Shown here one piece after another: positions 11,101-22,600 of a stretch of DNA of 64,000 nucleotides. Made by a program: the position numbers and the translations under genes. The notes beneath the pieces are model-generated. The model had not been told where the DNA came from. It did not search any database and saw only the letters and a program-made list of their open reading frames with translations. Source of the DNA: Limnomonas spitsbergensis (lineage: Eukaryota; Chlorophyta; Chlorophyceae; Chlamydomonadales); the NCBI GenBank assembly GCA_037349105.1, contig JAYJMM010000041.1, positions 1,736,001-1,800,000 of the forward strand, written 5' to 3'. Each line of letters begins with the position of its first letter. The stretch's first letter is position 1.

Positions 11101-12168
11101 TTGAGCTGGTGGCCTTGTGCTGTATGTGTGCAAATAAGCGTGTCCATACTTTGATGATGCTGCAGATGTATCAACTCGAGATGATCCATTTCATGAAGGT
11201 GAGCGGGGGCTGGCGGCTTTGATGACATCCAGTTAATCAGATCCAGGGCCCCGTGATTATATTCAGTACATGCAGGCGAACAGGGGGCAGCAGCTTCGAT
11301 GAGATCCAGTTGAATGACTGGTAGATCCTTTTATAATATCCAGATTTGGAAGATGGGCGTGCGCCTATCCCCGCAACCTGAAGCGTTCAGTGTTGGTGTC
11401 AGTGAAGTCGCATTACCGGTATGTGAAGCAGGGTAAGGATGCCGTCTGGATAGAAGGGATGTGAGGGCTGGATATTTCAGGGAGGGATTCATTGAGTGTG
11501 TGCGATTTGCTTAAATCGCAGGGTGTGTCTGCCTTAAAAGAAATAACCTGAAACCCCTACAGACATCAAAAATGCAGAGTTGAGTAAACCGGTATACGAC
11601 AGCCTTGCTCACCTCTAGTACAGGTGCCGGTGAACACATCAATATATAATGCTGAATCAGCTTCATTAGTCTTATAGACGGCTGGCTCGCTCCTTCCAGC
11701 CCAGTGCGTTTTTTCTTAGTTTCTGACGAATGAGCTTTCTTATCTCCATGACCAGAGGAATGCGCTCAAAACCCTACTTTACGACCTTGCCCTTCCTCCC
11801 TGCCACCAGACGAATGGGATGCTGAGACCTTCCTGCCCCCTAGACTTAAAACCATGTACACACCTTTGCCTTTTTCACCGCCCCCAGATCCCGTCCATGA
11901 TTGCGACTCATGTACCTCAGCAGAGCTCAAAACGCTCAAAACGTCTTCTACACCCCGATCCAGAAGCCTGTCATGCCCGGAACTTTGCCCGCCCCCCCCC
12001 CCTGCTCCAAAACCTGTCATGCTCACACTTTGGCCCTGCCCCCCCCTGCTCCAGAACCTGTCCATGATCGGTGCGCTGCTCATGTACCTCGGCTCGGGTG
12101 CGGGTACGACCGTCGAAGAAAGGCGGCAGAAGAAAAACAGCAAGCCAACCCACATGAAGTCCGCATGA
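8178..12168 (+). CDS. HR-like lesion-inducing (HR_lesion/DoxX-like) membrane protein, 7 exons, 166 aa
   Basis: Exons: 8178-8216, 8299-8337, 9046-9086, 9351-9426, 9975-10133, 11166-11198, 12055-12168. All junctions are GT-AG and phases close (0, 0, 2, 0, 0, 0). The product follows the plant HR-like lesion-inducing family: an N-terminal GRALFIAIFVGSSYEK segment, then FDKDTGGPLA, MAPKLQEFVAKVKEYTGVHV, a CEGLGAALFVMDIAFGAIV membrane segment, IPTSIIMHNFWD and a last membrane segment (NLSMIGALLMYLGS) before a basic, lysine-rich tail. About four membrane helices fall at residues 8-22, 70-90, 92-110 and 131-146. Plant members are about 155-160 aa, so this is full length. The family is a small integral membrane protein of unclear biochemistry, related to DoxX; its name comes from overexpression phenotypes in plants. 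Introns 3, 4, 6 and others carry decoy copies of the splice junctions. Confidence 0.87.
9257..9285 (+). repeat. Decoy copy of exon 4 acceptor end (HR-lesion gene)
   Basis: The TGGCGCCAAAGC block at about 9,270 repeats the first part of exon 4 (real copy at 9,351), 93 bp upstream. Confidence 0.7.
9415..9605 (+). repeat. Tandem copies of exon 4 donor junction
   Basis: The real exon 4 end and donor (CCCAG|GTGTGGAATGGGTTCA, at 9,422) is followed by degenerate copies at about 9,462 (TTTCAGGTGTGGAAGTGGG), 9,512 and 9,567 (TTTCAGGTATGGAAATGGG). All lie inside intron 4. Confidence 0.8.
9808..9980 (+). repeat. Tandem copies of exon 5 acceptor junction
   Basis: The real acceptor and exon start (TGCCGCAG|TCAGACATCCCCAAGATCC) is preceded by two decayed copies, at about 9,810 (GCCGTTTGACATCTCAAGAT) and 9,867 (GCCGCAATAGGACATCCACG). 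Confidence 0.82.
10640..11160 (+). repeat. Intronic tandem repeat, about 100-130 bp unit
   Basis: About five degenerate copies of a unit carrying TGAGCCCTATTCTTC, GTGTCACAAAACATGTCC and TGTGCACCGC fill intron 5. The last copy (TGTCCATACTTTGATGATGC) merges with the acceptor of exon 6 at 11,165. Confidence 0.8.
11186..11335 (+). repeat. Decoy copy of exon 6 donor junction
   Basis: The real end (TTCATGAAG|GTGAGCGGG and the following TTTGATGACATCCAGTTAAT) is repeated 75-80 bp downstream as TACATGCAGGCGAACAGGG and TTCGATGAGATCCAGTTGAA. Confidence 0.75.
11882..12075 (+). repeat. Tandem copies of exon 7 acceptor junction
   Basis: The last exon opens at 12,055 after CCCCTGCTCCAG with AACCTGTCCATGATCGGTGC. 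Earlier copies sit at about 11,886 (CCAGATCCCGTCCATGATTG, followed by CATGTACCTC as in the exon), 11,959 (CCAGAAGCCTGTCATG) and 12,002 (CTGCTCCAAAACCTGTCATG). The copy at 11,886 preserves about 40 nt of exon-like sequence. Confidence 0.85.
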
Positions 12169-13698
12169 TCCCTTGGAGCACGGTCCAGAGGTGTGGAAGA
12201 CGCCAAGAACATGAAATCAGCATGATCATTCGTTATGAGGAGAGCCCAGAGGTGTAACGCCATGAACATGGACTGAGTCACCATGATCACGGCCACCCAG
12301 CTATAATCTTGTTTAAGGTCGCTGCATATCCATCGAAGGTGAATTATGCTGATGCATTTAAAGTCTGCATAATGACACTTCCCGGCCAGGTGCTTTTGCT
12401 TGATTTCTCCATTTCTGACAGCTTATATGGCATCTGGTGTTGGCGTGTTGCTCTCGGTATCTCGGTGTGCCTGAACATCAAAAGTTCTTGTCGATGTAAA
12501 AATTAGAAAGCGTTGCTTGGCAGTAGCAACGCTGCCCATGGCCTAAAGCTGAGTCCATGCAACACCTCTTACAACATTCCTCTACCCGGGGGTGAAATCC
12601 AGCTTATATGCACTTGTTGGAGAGCTTGAGTACCGTAGAGCATGGAGCTAGCATGTTGGTACTCACTTGATTGCCAAGGTTGACAAATTCGGCTGGGTCA
12701 ATGCGGTATACCAGTACTTGCATGCTACTGAAAGGAAGGCGCTGCTGTAGTCAAGGCTGCATTCCATGCTCTGCATTACCTGGGACTGGGTCTGCTTGTA
12801 GAATTCTGAGTTGGGACAACTCAACCTGGACCCACCCAGTTGCCTCGGAGCCCACTTCGGGTCAGTGTCCCTAACTGGTTGCTGGGTGAGAAATGCCAGC
12901 AAGCTGCAAAATGCTGGCTGGAGTTGAGCCCAGCCCGCATTGGCGCATTGCAGGGAGACAGGGGGCTGCACGGCCCAGAGGTTTAACGTCACAAACATGA
13001 GGCTGCACGCTGTGGCCCTTAAAGCAGGCTCTGGGATCTCTGCGGACATGACACGCCATCAGATTTGTTGCTCGCGTTCCGTTAGGCGCCAACCATGCGC
13101 ATAAGTCAATGACATCACGGGCCCGGCTTGAACCATGCCAAACATGCGCATAAGTATGTTTTGTACTTGCAAAACACTGAGGGTACTTATGTACAGCATA
13201 AGCCATCAGGACGGTACCGGTACTACCCCGGATGACACGTACAGCAACATCAGGCTCCCAGCAGTGTGGCGCACACACCAACACCAAGCAGACAAAACCA
13301 ACTGCAACATCAGGCACGGACACACGCGCTAACATGAGGTGAGCAACTTGCACTCCAACATGAGGCACGCAGCGCTCATATCAACATGAGCGAGTAACAC
13401 AACAAGCAACATGTATGAGACATACACCAAGCGCACTCCAACACAAGAAAGACAGACCCCCTAAGCACCCACTACACGGGGCACACAAAGGCCTACATGA
13501 CGTGCATCTTTAAAATCCACTGAGTCATCACGAATCGGCAATCAATAATTAATTCCATCACTGGGGCCATATGCTAACGCATTGCCTCCTCATAACGCGG
13601 CAAGCACCATTTGCCAATGTGTAAACACAACCCTCCTGCCACAAGACCAAGTGTGGAAACCGGGATGTCATGGTTGGTCATCCATGGTTGCCAGGCCA
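12169..13698. other. Convergent intergenic region between HR-lesion and zinc-finger genes
   Basis: It holds the 3' ends of two convergent genes. TGTAA, a polyadenylation signal in many green algae, occurs at 12,496. LINE-terminus-like scraps (GCCCAGAGGTGTAACGCCAT, about 12,245; GCCCAGAGGTTTAACGTCAC, about 12,976) lie here. Short repeats of AACATGAGGCA type run near 13,320-13,410. I see no gene. Confidence 0.6.
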
Positions 13699-16600
13699 CT
13701 ACCACTTGGGCAGGTGCTTGCTCTGGGGCGCGCCTTGCCCGCTGCCGCCTGTCCCAGCCTTCAAGAACTTGGGCCTGTGGGCAGCACAAACACAATATAA
13801 ATAATGGGCGGCACATGGAGGTGGGGCCTGACCGCTTGGGCCTGCGGGCATCGCATGGGGCATGCCATGTTCGAATGACGAGCATGGGCCTAATCCTGAC
13901 ATCAGGGATGGGCGTAAGGTGCACGAGCAGTGCATGGGGCATCCATGTGACACCAAGCATGGGCATACGGTGCATGGGCATTGCATGGGGCATCCATTTG
14001 ACAACAAGCATGCCCATTACGCACATGGGCAATGCATGAGGCCAATGCTCAACATGAAGCACGAGCTTATGCACATGGGCAGTGCATGAGGCACATGCAC
14101 GGCATCATGAACGAGCACTGGCAGGCAGTGCATGTAGAAGTGGCTCATGTAATTGAGATTGAGGAGACAGCAAGATGCATGACCAACAGGCATGAATGCG
14201 TGAGAGCAGTGTGAAGACGTGGGTCCGCAGAATGAGTGACCCAGAATTGTAGCCTCAGACCCCTGCGGGGGGACCTTCCCCTTTTTGAGCAACGTATCTT
14301 CATTGTAAGCCCACAACAAGCAGCTGGATCGTGGCATAGTGCCAAGAAATAGCCCCCCCCCCCTTGCAATCTCCCGTCCCACTCAATTTGTCCGTCTGCA
14401 TTTTTTCCACGGCATCTCCAGTCGCACCTGGCTGATGATACAATGGTTTTGTGTGTTCTGTCGCCAGAAGCTTTCCGGGGCTTTCGGTTGGGCTTTCAGT
14501 TAGGCTTTCAGTTAGGCTTTCAGTTAGGCTTTCAGTTAGGTTTTCAGTTAGGCTTTCACTTAGGCTTTCACTTAAGCTTTCAGTCAGGCTTTCAGTCAGG
14601 CTTTCAGTTAGGCTTTCAGTTAGGCTTTCAGTTAGACTTTCAGTTAGGCTTTCAGTTAGGCTTTCAGTTAGGCTTTCAGTTAGACTTTCAGTTAGGCTTT
14701 CAGTTAGACTTTCAGTTAGGTGGCTGACGATGCCGCACACAAAGGTTTTGGGATTCCATAACCCGAGGGTTTATATTCATTTCTTCCTGAGGGTATAGAC
14801 TTTCAGGGAGTGAGGCTGATGTTGTCACACACTATGGTTTAGGGTGACTACAGTCATAGGGTTTCAGTTCATGTAATGTTTAGGGTCTAGGTTTTCATCG
14901 TTACCTGGCTGACGTTGTTGCACACGCGGGGATGTGGCGGTCAGCTGCCTTGGAGTTGAACCTCCGTCCGCAGTGGGGGCCTGATGAGTGGGCAGGAGGG
15001 GCAGTGTGGGGGGGGAGGGGGTTAATCACCAATGAGGCCTACGCGGGGAGGGTATAAGGTTATAGACACAAAAAAAGGTCGCCATCTGCAGTGAGGGCAG
15101 GGGGGGCAAGGGGGGCAGGGAAACTTACAAAAGGCCAGGACAGGAGGGGCGGGCGGGGCAAAACAGGGGTGGACAATCATTAATCAGCTCCCTATCCGCA
15201 GTGAGGGTCTGATGGGTGATCCGGAGGGGCAGGAGGGGCAGGAGGGGGGTAAAAGACAAGACCTGGACAGGGGGAGCAGATAGGGGGGATGGGGTATGAA
15301 GCAAGTAGGAGTGGGCGAGATGTTGTAGGAGGAGCGGGCTGGGATACGGTAGGGTGACCGTGCGGGGCGGGCGGGGGAAGTCGGGGCAGTGGAGGACCAG
15401 CAGAGAGCGTTGCGGGATGGTGCGGGGGAGGTGTTTAGATCTGAAATTTTTAGATCTAGATGCCTGCAAAATGCCCTTTGTGATCAGGTACCCATATTGG
15501 ATGAGGCTTGGCCTCGTCACGGAGTCCTACACGGGAATATTCTCAGATCTCCAATTTCTATATCTTAATGCCTGCAGAAGGCCTCGTATACTAAACAGGT
15601 CAGGTACCCAACTACCCACATTGGATGACGCTGGGGTCCGGGATTGGGCAAAGCCCAGGAATGTTCTTCAGACTGGAATTTATTGGGAACTCATCAATGT
15701 AGAATGCAGAAGACCCATTCTCTTTAAGTACCCACATTGGATGAGGCTGGGATCTGGTGCTGAGTACTGCACAGGAATGCTCCTAGATCTGAAATCCCTA
15801 GATCTAGATGCCTGCACAAGTCTTCTCGCGATAAAGAGAGCAGGTGCTCACATTGGATGAGGCTGGGGTCTGGCGCCGAGTACTGCACGGGGATATTCTT
15901 GATGTTCTCCCCGCGAGCCAGGGCAGCGTTGACGACGCGCATGTTCTGCATCGCAGCCCTCAGGTTCTCACTCTGCACAACAAAGGAGAGGAGAGTTAAT
16001 CAATCAAACACGTTCTGAAGTGACAAAACATCAGGGAGCAGTAGCAACACAAACACAAAAAAAACAAAGAGAGTTTCGCCTCTCATGGGGTGAAGGAGTG
16101 AGGAGACAGAGCAGCTTGAGCCAGAGTCACATCCACGCCACCACTGTATGGAGAGAGAGGCTGCTCAGCCAACTTGTAGCTTCAAGGTAGTGGGAGATGA
16201 TAGGAGATCATGGGAGGTATGAGAGGTGTAAAAGGTACGAAAGGTATGGGAGGTATGGAAGGTATGAGGGGTGTAGGAGGTGTAGGAGGTGTAGGAGGTG
16301 TAAGAGGTATGGGAGGTATGGGAAATGTGGGGTGTGGGACTGTGGGGGAGGTCGTCAACGGGATGTGGCATTTTGGAATATATGAATTCACTCAGGGCGG
16401 GTGGGCGGAAAAGGCCATCGTGTTTGTGCAAGACAGCCCTTAGGCTCTCAGTTAAAATAAATATTGATGAACATGAAAAGAAGAACACAGCCTCTCACAC
16501 ATTGAGAAGCAGAAACGTATTCAAGGTTACCACAAGCTCTCCGTCCAAACTTAGCACCTCCCAATACGGCGTTGCTCTTCAGAAAGGGCCAGCTATCGAA

Positions 16601-19600
16601 AGCTGGAGCAACAGAGGGATACAGTTGCAACCCGCCTGCTCGCACAAACCTGCACCTTCCACTGAGGTGTCGCGCCTTCAGAAAGGGCGTGGCAGGAATA
16701 AACTTCCAGCTGCAACCGGATAACTTGCTCATACCTGCGCTCATACCTGCACCCTCCACTTGCTTATCCCCGCTTCAGAAAGAGCGAGCCAGTTTAATCT
16801 GGGAGAGAAGAGAACGACCCGCACTTACCTGTACCCTCCACTTGCTCATCCCCGCTTCAGAAAGGGGTCCCCCACTTTGTCAAAGGGCAGGCACTGCAGA
16901 GGAACATGCAGCTGCAACCTGCCCACCTACACACACACCTGCACCTCCCACTTGCATGTCCCCGTTTAAGAAAGGGCGTGAGCCAGTGCAATCAGAAGGA
17001 GCAGTGGAATCTTCAGCTGCAACCCACCAACATGCACATACCTGCCAACCTGCACATACCTGCCCCCACCACTTGGGCCCCCCCCTTCAGGGAGGGCAAG
17101 AGCCAGTGAAACACAAAGGTTTTTAACCCGCCCCGCCCGCACCTGTGCCTTCCACTTGGGCGTCTCTCCTGTCAGAGGCGCCGCCCCCTTGGCTGCAGCA
17201 GGCGATCCTCCCTTGCCCCCCTTGGCCGCGCCCCGGTACGAACTCGCTGCGTCAGTTCCCGCTAGCCGCGCCTTGGTCATGTCAAAGGCCTTCCGCTTAG
17301 AGGCAAACACCTGTACAAAAGGGATGGACAGGTTTAACTAACAATTTCTGCTAGGGTTAAACACAAACATTTCGTTAGGGTTTTCACCTCAACGTCTGTT
17401 CGGGTATTCATCACAATTCCTTGTAGGGTTTTCATAGCCATTTCGGTGAGGGTCTTCATAGCCATTTGGCACAGGGTTTAGTCCAGGTTGTCATTCGGGA
17501 TTTGCCTAGGTTTCAAGCTCAAGATCAGTGGTAACCTCCAGGCAGTCCAGGCTGTACAAACAGTTTCAGTCACACTTTCGGGATGATGCTTTAGAGTTTA
17601 GGGTTAAGGGTTTAGAGCCTGCAGACTCCAGCAGTCCTATAGCAATAGAGAACGCACACAACCATGCAACCTGGGGCCATCATCTGATAAGGCACGTCAT
17701 GGGGGCCTGTGGCAGTAGCGGTCACCGAGGGGCAATCGGCTACCAACCCAAACCCTACAGCTGTAAACCCTACAGCTTCCAACTACAAACCCTAATTTTA
17801 ACCCCTTAATTTCAAACCTGAACCCTTCGTGATATTATCAAGCATACCCCAGTACTAAATATAGGCAACACATGCGCGTCCAAAGTGACCCACACGCCTA
17901 CCTTTGTACACACTCTCGTATGCTTCTCGAAGGCAAACTCGTTGAAGCGGCGCCCGCAGGTGCCACACTCAATCCGGTCGTCGTCGCCCATTTCCCCCTC
18001 TGCCGCCCCGCCCCCCGCCTCCTCCTCCTCTGGGTCGGGGTGTGCATGGCTCTTGGGAGGGGGTGGGCTGTCCTCCTCCTCCGCCTCCTCTAGATCTGGA
18101 TCTGGATCTACTGCAGGTGCTGGTGGTTTAGGCGGACCAGGGGGAGGCGGTGTAGTCCCCTACATGAAGCGTACCAGAAATTTAAAAAGGAATATACACA
18201 TAACCGGTATTTATTCATTATTTATTTACCGGCATTACCATTAATGTTACCATTCATAGGGGCACCACCATACGGGTACACCTTGGATTCTTAGATGCAA
18301 AGATCCTTCCCGTAATCCATGGATGATACCATTGTTGTCATGACAGGTATGGAGACCCCCAGGGATTTCTGCATTGCTTCTATGCCACAAGGTTGGATTC
18401 TGGAATGTTATCATGGAATTCCATGATTCCTGCTTTTTGTCAACGCACCGCCAGACTCCGCCCAAATTCATCCAGCATCATTATCACACACAATTGTACT
18501 TAATTTTGTAGTCCACTCCTTCTTACGAGCCACCTACCGTACAGCCCTGACACCTTTTATGAATTTAAACCGACCAGTGATTGGTTTCAGGAATCGGCTT
18601 GACCCGGCTTTCACCACTGCATGATTTTTGGACCAAGCCTGAGGTGACTTTTCACCACTCCGAGGCGCGGCAAAGCCGCGCCGGGGGGGCACTGCCCCTC
18701 TGCCTGGGGGTCCGGGGGTCAACCCCCAGTTAGGATTTGAGGGCAAAGCCCCCGAAGCTCAGAAACAGCATGCCATTTAACAAGCCATTGCTTCATTGGA
18801 ACGATTCTCTTTTCCAGATTGGCAGGAAACTAGGAAAGCGGAGTTTTGATGTGCACAGAGAATTTTTTTCAAAGGATTCTGCCATTGGGGGACAACCGAG
18901 TGCTGATACCAAGAAAAATATGTCCAAATAGTGAACGTCTATGGGGACAGCTGAGCTCTGGTAAAAATAGACATTGCGAAAGAGTCATGCCGAGGGGACA
19001 GCTAAGCTCTGCCCTCTATGGTTTTGAAAGCTGCTTAACCTACTGTTTGTTTGCTAGAGTGCCTTTTATGGTCATTAATACCATACATTTGATTTGCCTT
19101 CTCTCGGATATGACAAAATATTTCTTTTTATGCTGCCCTCAGGGCAAACTATCGACCAACATCTTAATTTCTGACTAAAAAGTGACGTCGACAATCGATA
19201 ATTAAGTATACTGTATTCATGGATCCCTCAACCCCAAAGAACATTCATTATGAGGGAAGGCAAAGCAAATGTACTGTATGGCGCTTGTGCATGCCCATAT
19301 CCATTTGGCAGAGGCTGCAGTGACACATGTCTTATTTCAGAGGCCTCTCGTTGAATCCTTTATTTGTGAGCCAGGCGCCGTGCACCCTCAAAGGACAAGT
19401 CCTGAATAATGATTTTCCCCTTGACCTTTCCTACCTCTCCAAGAACCATCGCTTTCGCCTTTCTTAGGTTTGTCCCCAATTTTACTTTAATCGCTCGTGC
19501 ATGCACGCTGAGATGAGCCTTTTGTACTGAGGTGTACTGCCACGCTAAAATATCGGATTTACCACGCCGAGCCGACCCCCAAATCCGCTGCTTTACCACT

Positions 19601-22600
19601 CCTTGGAAACCCTCTGGAACCGACTCTGAGCCCAAAATATGTTAATTTCGTTTCATTTCCTCGAAAATCGTTGTTTTAGAATTCGATCCAGTCGGCGCAA
19701 TGCCAGAATTGATAACCAGTCAAACAATTATTTAATTTTTACCAGTACCAGTATGGACTGCATGTACTACCAGCCCATCGCGCCTGCTTGATTCCTTGGC
19801 ATGTTGGCAAGCATTCATGCTGCCATCATGCCAAAGCAGCCAGAAGGCATGTTGGCAAGCATTCATGCTCTCTGCAAATTGACACTTTGCCCAACATGCC
19901 TTCTGGCTACTTTGAAATGATGGCAGCACGGCCCATGAAGGACGCAATCCATTTGCTGCCGGCTAAAAGAAAACAGCAGCTGGATACCCCAATGCATGTA
20001 ACCGACACACAACCGGCCAAAACCAACATTTAGCCGACCCACAACCGACATGTAACCATCATACAACCGACAAGCAACTCACCCCTAAACCCGACATGCG
20101 TCTCCCGCTGGCGGGTCGCTGGGGCGAGGTCCCGTTCGGTGGGCTGGGCCGGGGCGAGGACCCAGTCGGCGGGCTGGGCCGAGGCGATGAGCCAGTCGGA
20201 GGGCTGGGCCGTGCAGCAGCGGGGGAGGTGGGCTGTGCTCCGCTGCTGCCTGGTGCTGCGGGGGGTCTGCTGCTCCCCTGTCCTGCTGCTGCTGCTGCGG
20301 CCCGGGCCGCGCCCCCCGCTGCCTTCATGGGCTTATCTGCTGTACAGAGATTCTTGTGTCTCGCCATAGCCTCGGGCCTGTAGGGTCGACAGGGGTCAGG
20401 TGGGGGTTAAGGGGGTGAGGGTGGGTCAGGGTAGCTGGTTAACTCGAATATGCTTAAGGGGCATCAACGGAGGTTCTTGTGCCTAGCCAGAGCCATGGGC
20501 CAATAGGGACAAGGGGGGTCCAGCGGGGTCCAGGGGGGGGAGCGGGGTCCAGGGGGTGGAGCGGGAACAACCTGGGTCAAGGGGGTCGTGCAGGACAGGG
20601 GTCACTGGAATGTGCCCAAGGGGTGTCAAGTGGTGCCCAGGGGTTAGAAGGGGAGGGGAGGGGTCCGGGTCACTGGTATGTGTCAAAGGGGTGGCGATAG
20701 GAGGCACTAGGCAGCAGTCGGCAACAGGCAGTGAATATTCCTGAGAATCCAGTCTTGGCTTATAGCGGCGCACAGCACAGGATTGACAGACGGGAGGAAG
20801 GGATACGCCCTGGAGGGTGTGGCTGCCAGTGGGAGTTCAAGCTTTTGTTAGGAACTCAACTGAGCACACTGTGCATAATCCATGGAACAAAACCCGAATC
20901 CTCAAACCGAACTCCGCACTACAGTAAAGCACATTTGCCTTTTTGTTTTTTTCTTCTCCACATCACAAATCCCTGATGCCTCAACCCCAACCCTCATACA
21001 TAAACCCCATCCCGCAACCCTCATTCCTCGGCCGTCCTTCCTCGACCCTCATTCCTTATACCTTAACCCATGTATTCACACCTATGTTTTCACACCCTTC
21101 ATCACACCCATCATGTCAAAGCACACAGTGCATCAAACACCTCCTCCACACATCAACCGCCAAGCCTAACCTCCCTAAACCCTCACCTCCAACCTCACAG
21201 ACCCAGGCTTTGCTCACCTCATGGTCCTCCCGCAATTTGCGCATGGCACCAAGCTCGCCCCGTCGTCATCATCTGCCTGCATGCACAACATGCCATTGGA
21301 CACCAAGAGATGAGCATAGAGGCCTTATGGATATATGTGTTAGGGTTCATGGCAGGGTTTAGCCGGTGTGAACATAGCAGGTGTGAACATAGCAGGTGTG
21401 AACATAGCTCCCCTTGTCAACTGTGCCCCCGCTTGCGTGTAGCACAGACCAGCAGGGACAAAGGCGTGGAGGTACATCGGCAGAGATTTCATGCCAGCTT
21501 CTATGCCAGCGTGGTATCATAAACTTGACAGCACGCACCTGCTCTGAGAGTCCAGCTCCTCCGCCGCCGCTCCCCAGCCCTGTGGCCGTGGCGGCCCAGG
21601 CCTCGCCCCTAGCATCTATTATAGCCCCTGTCCAAGCCAGTCAAGGGTGCCCATGCCAGAGTGGTACTGTGAGAGCGATAGCGTGTACCTACCCTGAGGG
21701 TCCAGCCTCACCGCCGCCGCGCCCTGCTCCTGCTGCTGAAGTGGCCTGGGCCTCTCACCCCAATATAATCCCTGACCTGTCCTTAACGGTCAAGGTTGTA
21801 TATGTCAAGGTGGTTTAGAGAGCAAAGCCACACATACCTGCTCTGAGGGACCCGCCCCACTGCCGCCCCCTGCTCCTGTTGCTGCGGCCCGGGCGGCGCC
21901 CCCCGCTGCCTTCATGGGCTTCTCCGCTGTGCATGCGTTCTGGTGCTTGGCCAGGGCCTCGGGCCTACAGGAAACATGCATGGGACAAGGGAGTCAAGGG
22001 GTCTAAGGGGGTGGAGGGGCAAAGAGGGTGAAGGGAGCCAAGTCACCAGGGGGACAAAAGGGTCAAGGGAGTCAAGAAGGCCAAGGGAAGATTTGTGGAG
22101 CTAATGTGGTGCCAGGAGGCCCAAGTGAGCGGCATCAGAATAAACCCTGTCACTCTTGTCACAACCCTTCCACTCTTGTCACAACCCTGTCACCACTCTT
22201 GTAACAACCCTGCCGCTCATGTCACAACCCTGTTACTCTTGTCACGACCCTGACACTCATGTCACAACCCTTTCACTCATGTCACAACCCTTTCACTCAT
22301 GTCACAACCCTTTCACTCATGTCACAACCCTTTCACTCATGTCACAACCCTTTCACTCATGTCACAACCCTGTCACTCATGTCACAACTCTGTCACTCAT
22401 GTCACAACCCTGACACTCATGTCACAACCCTTCCACTCTTGTCACAACCCTTTCACTCATGTCACAACCCTTTCACTCATGTCACAACCCTTTCACTCTT
22501 GTCACAACCCTTTCACTCATGTCACAACCCTTTCACTCATGTCACAACCCTTTCACTCATGTCACAACCCTGTCACTCATGTCACAACCCTGTCACTCAT

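Noticed and set aside
12663..13049. 128-residue minus-strand open frame between the HR-lesion and zinc-finger genes
   Set aside because: No recognisable motif, no splice links and a position in a convergent 3' spacer; likely chance.
14300..14740. Open frames of (LTES)n and (LGFQ)n type
   Set aside because: They come from the 12-bp minisatellite in an intron.
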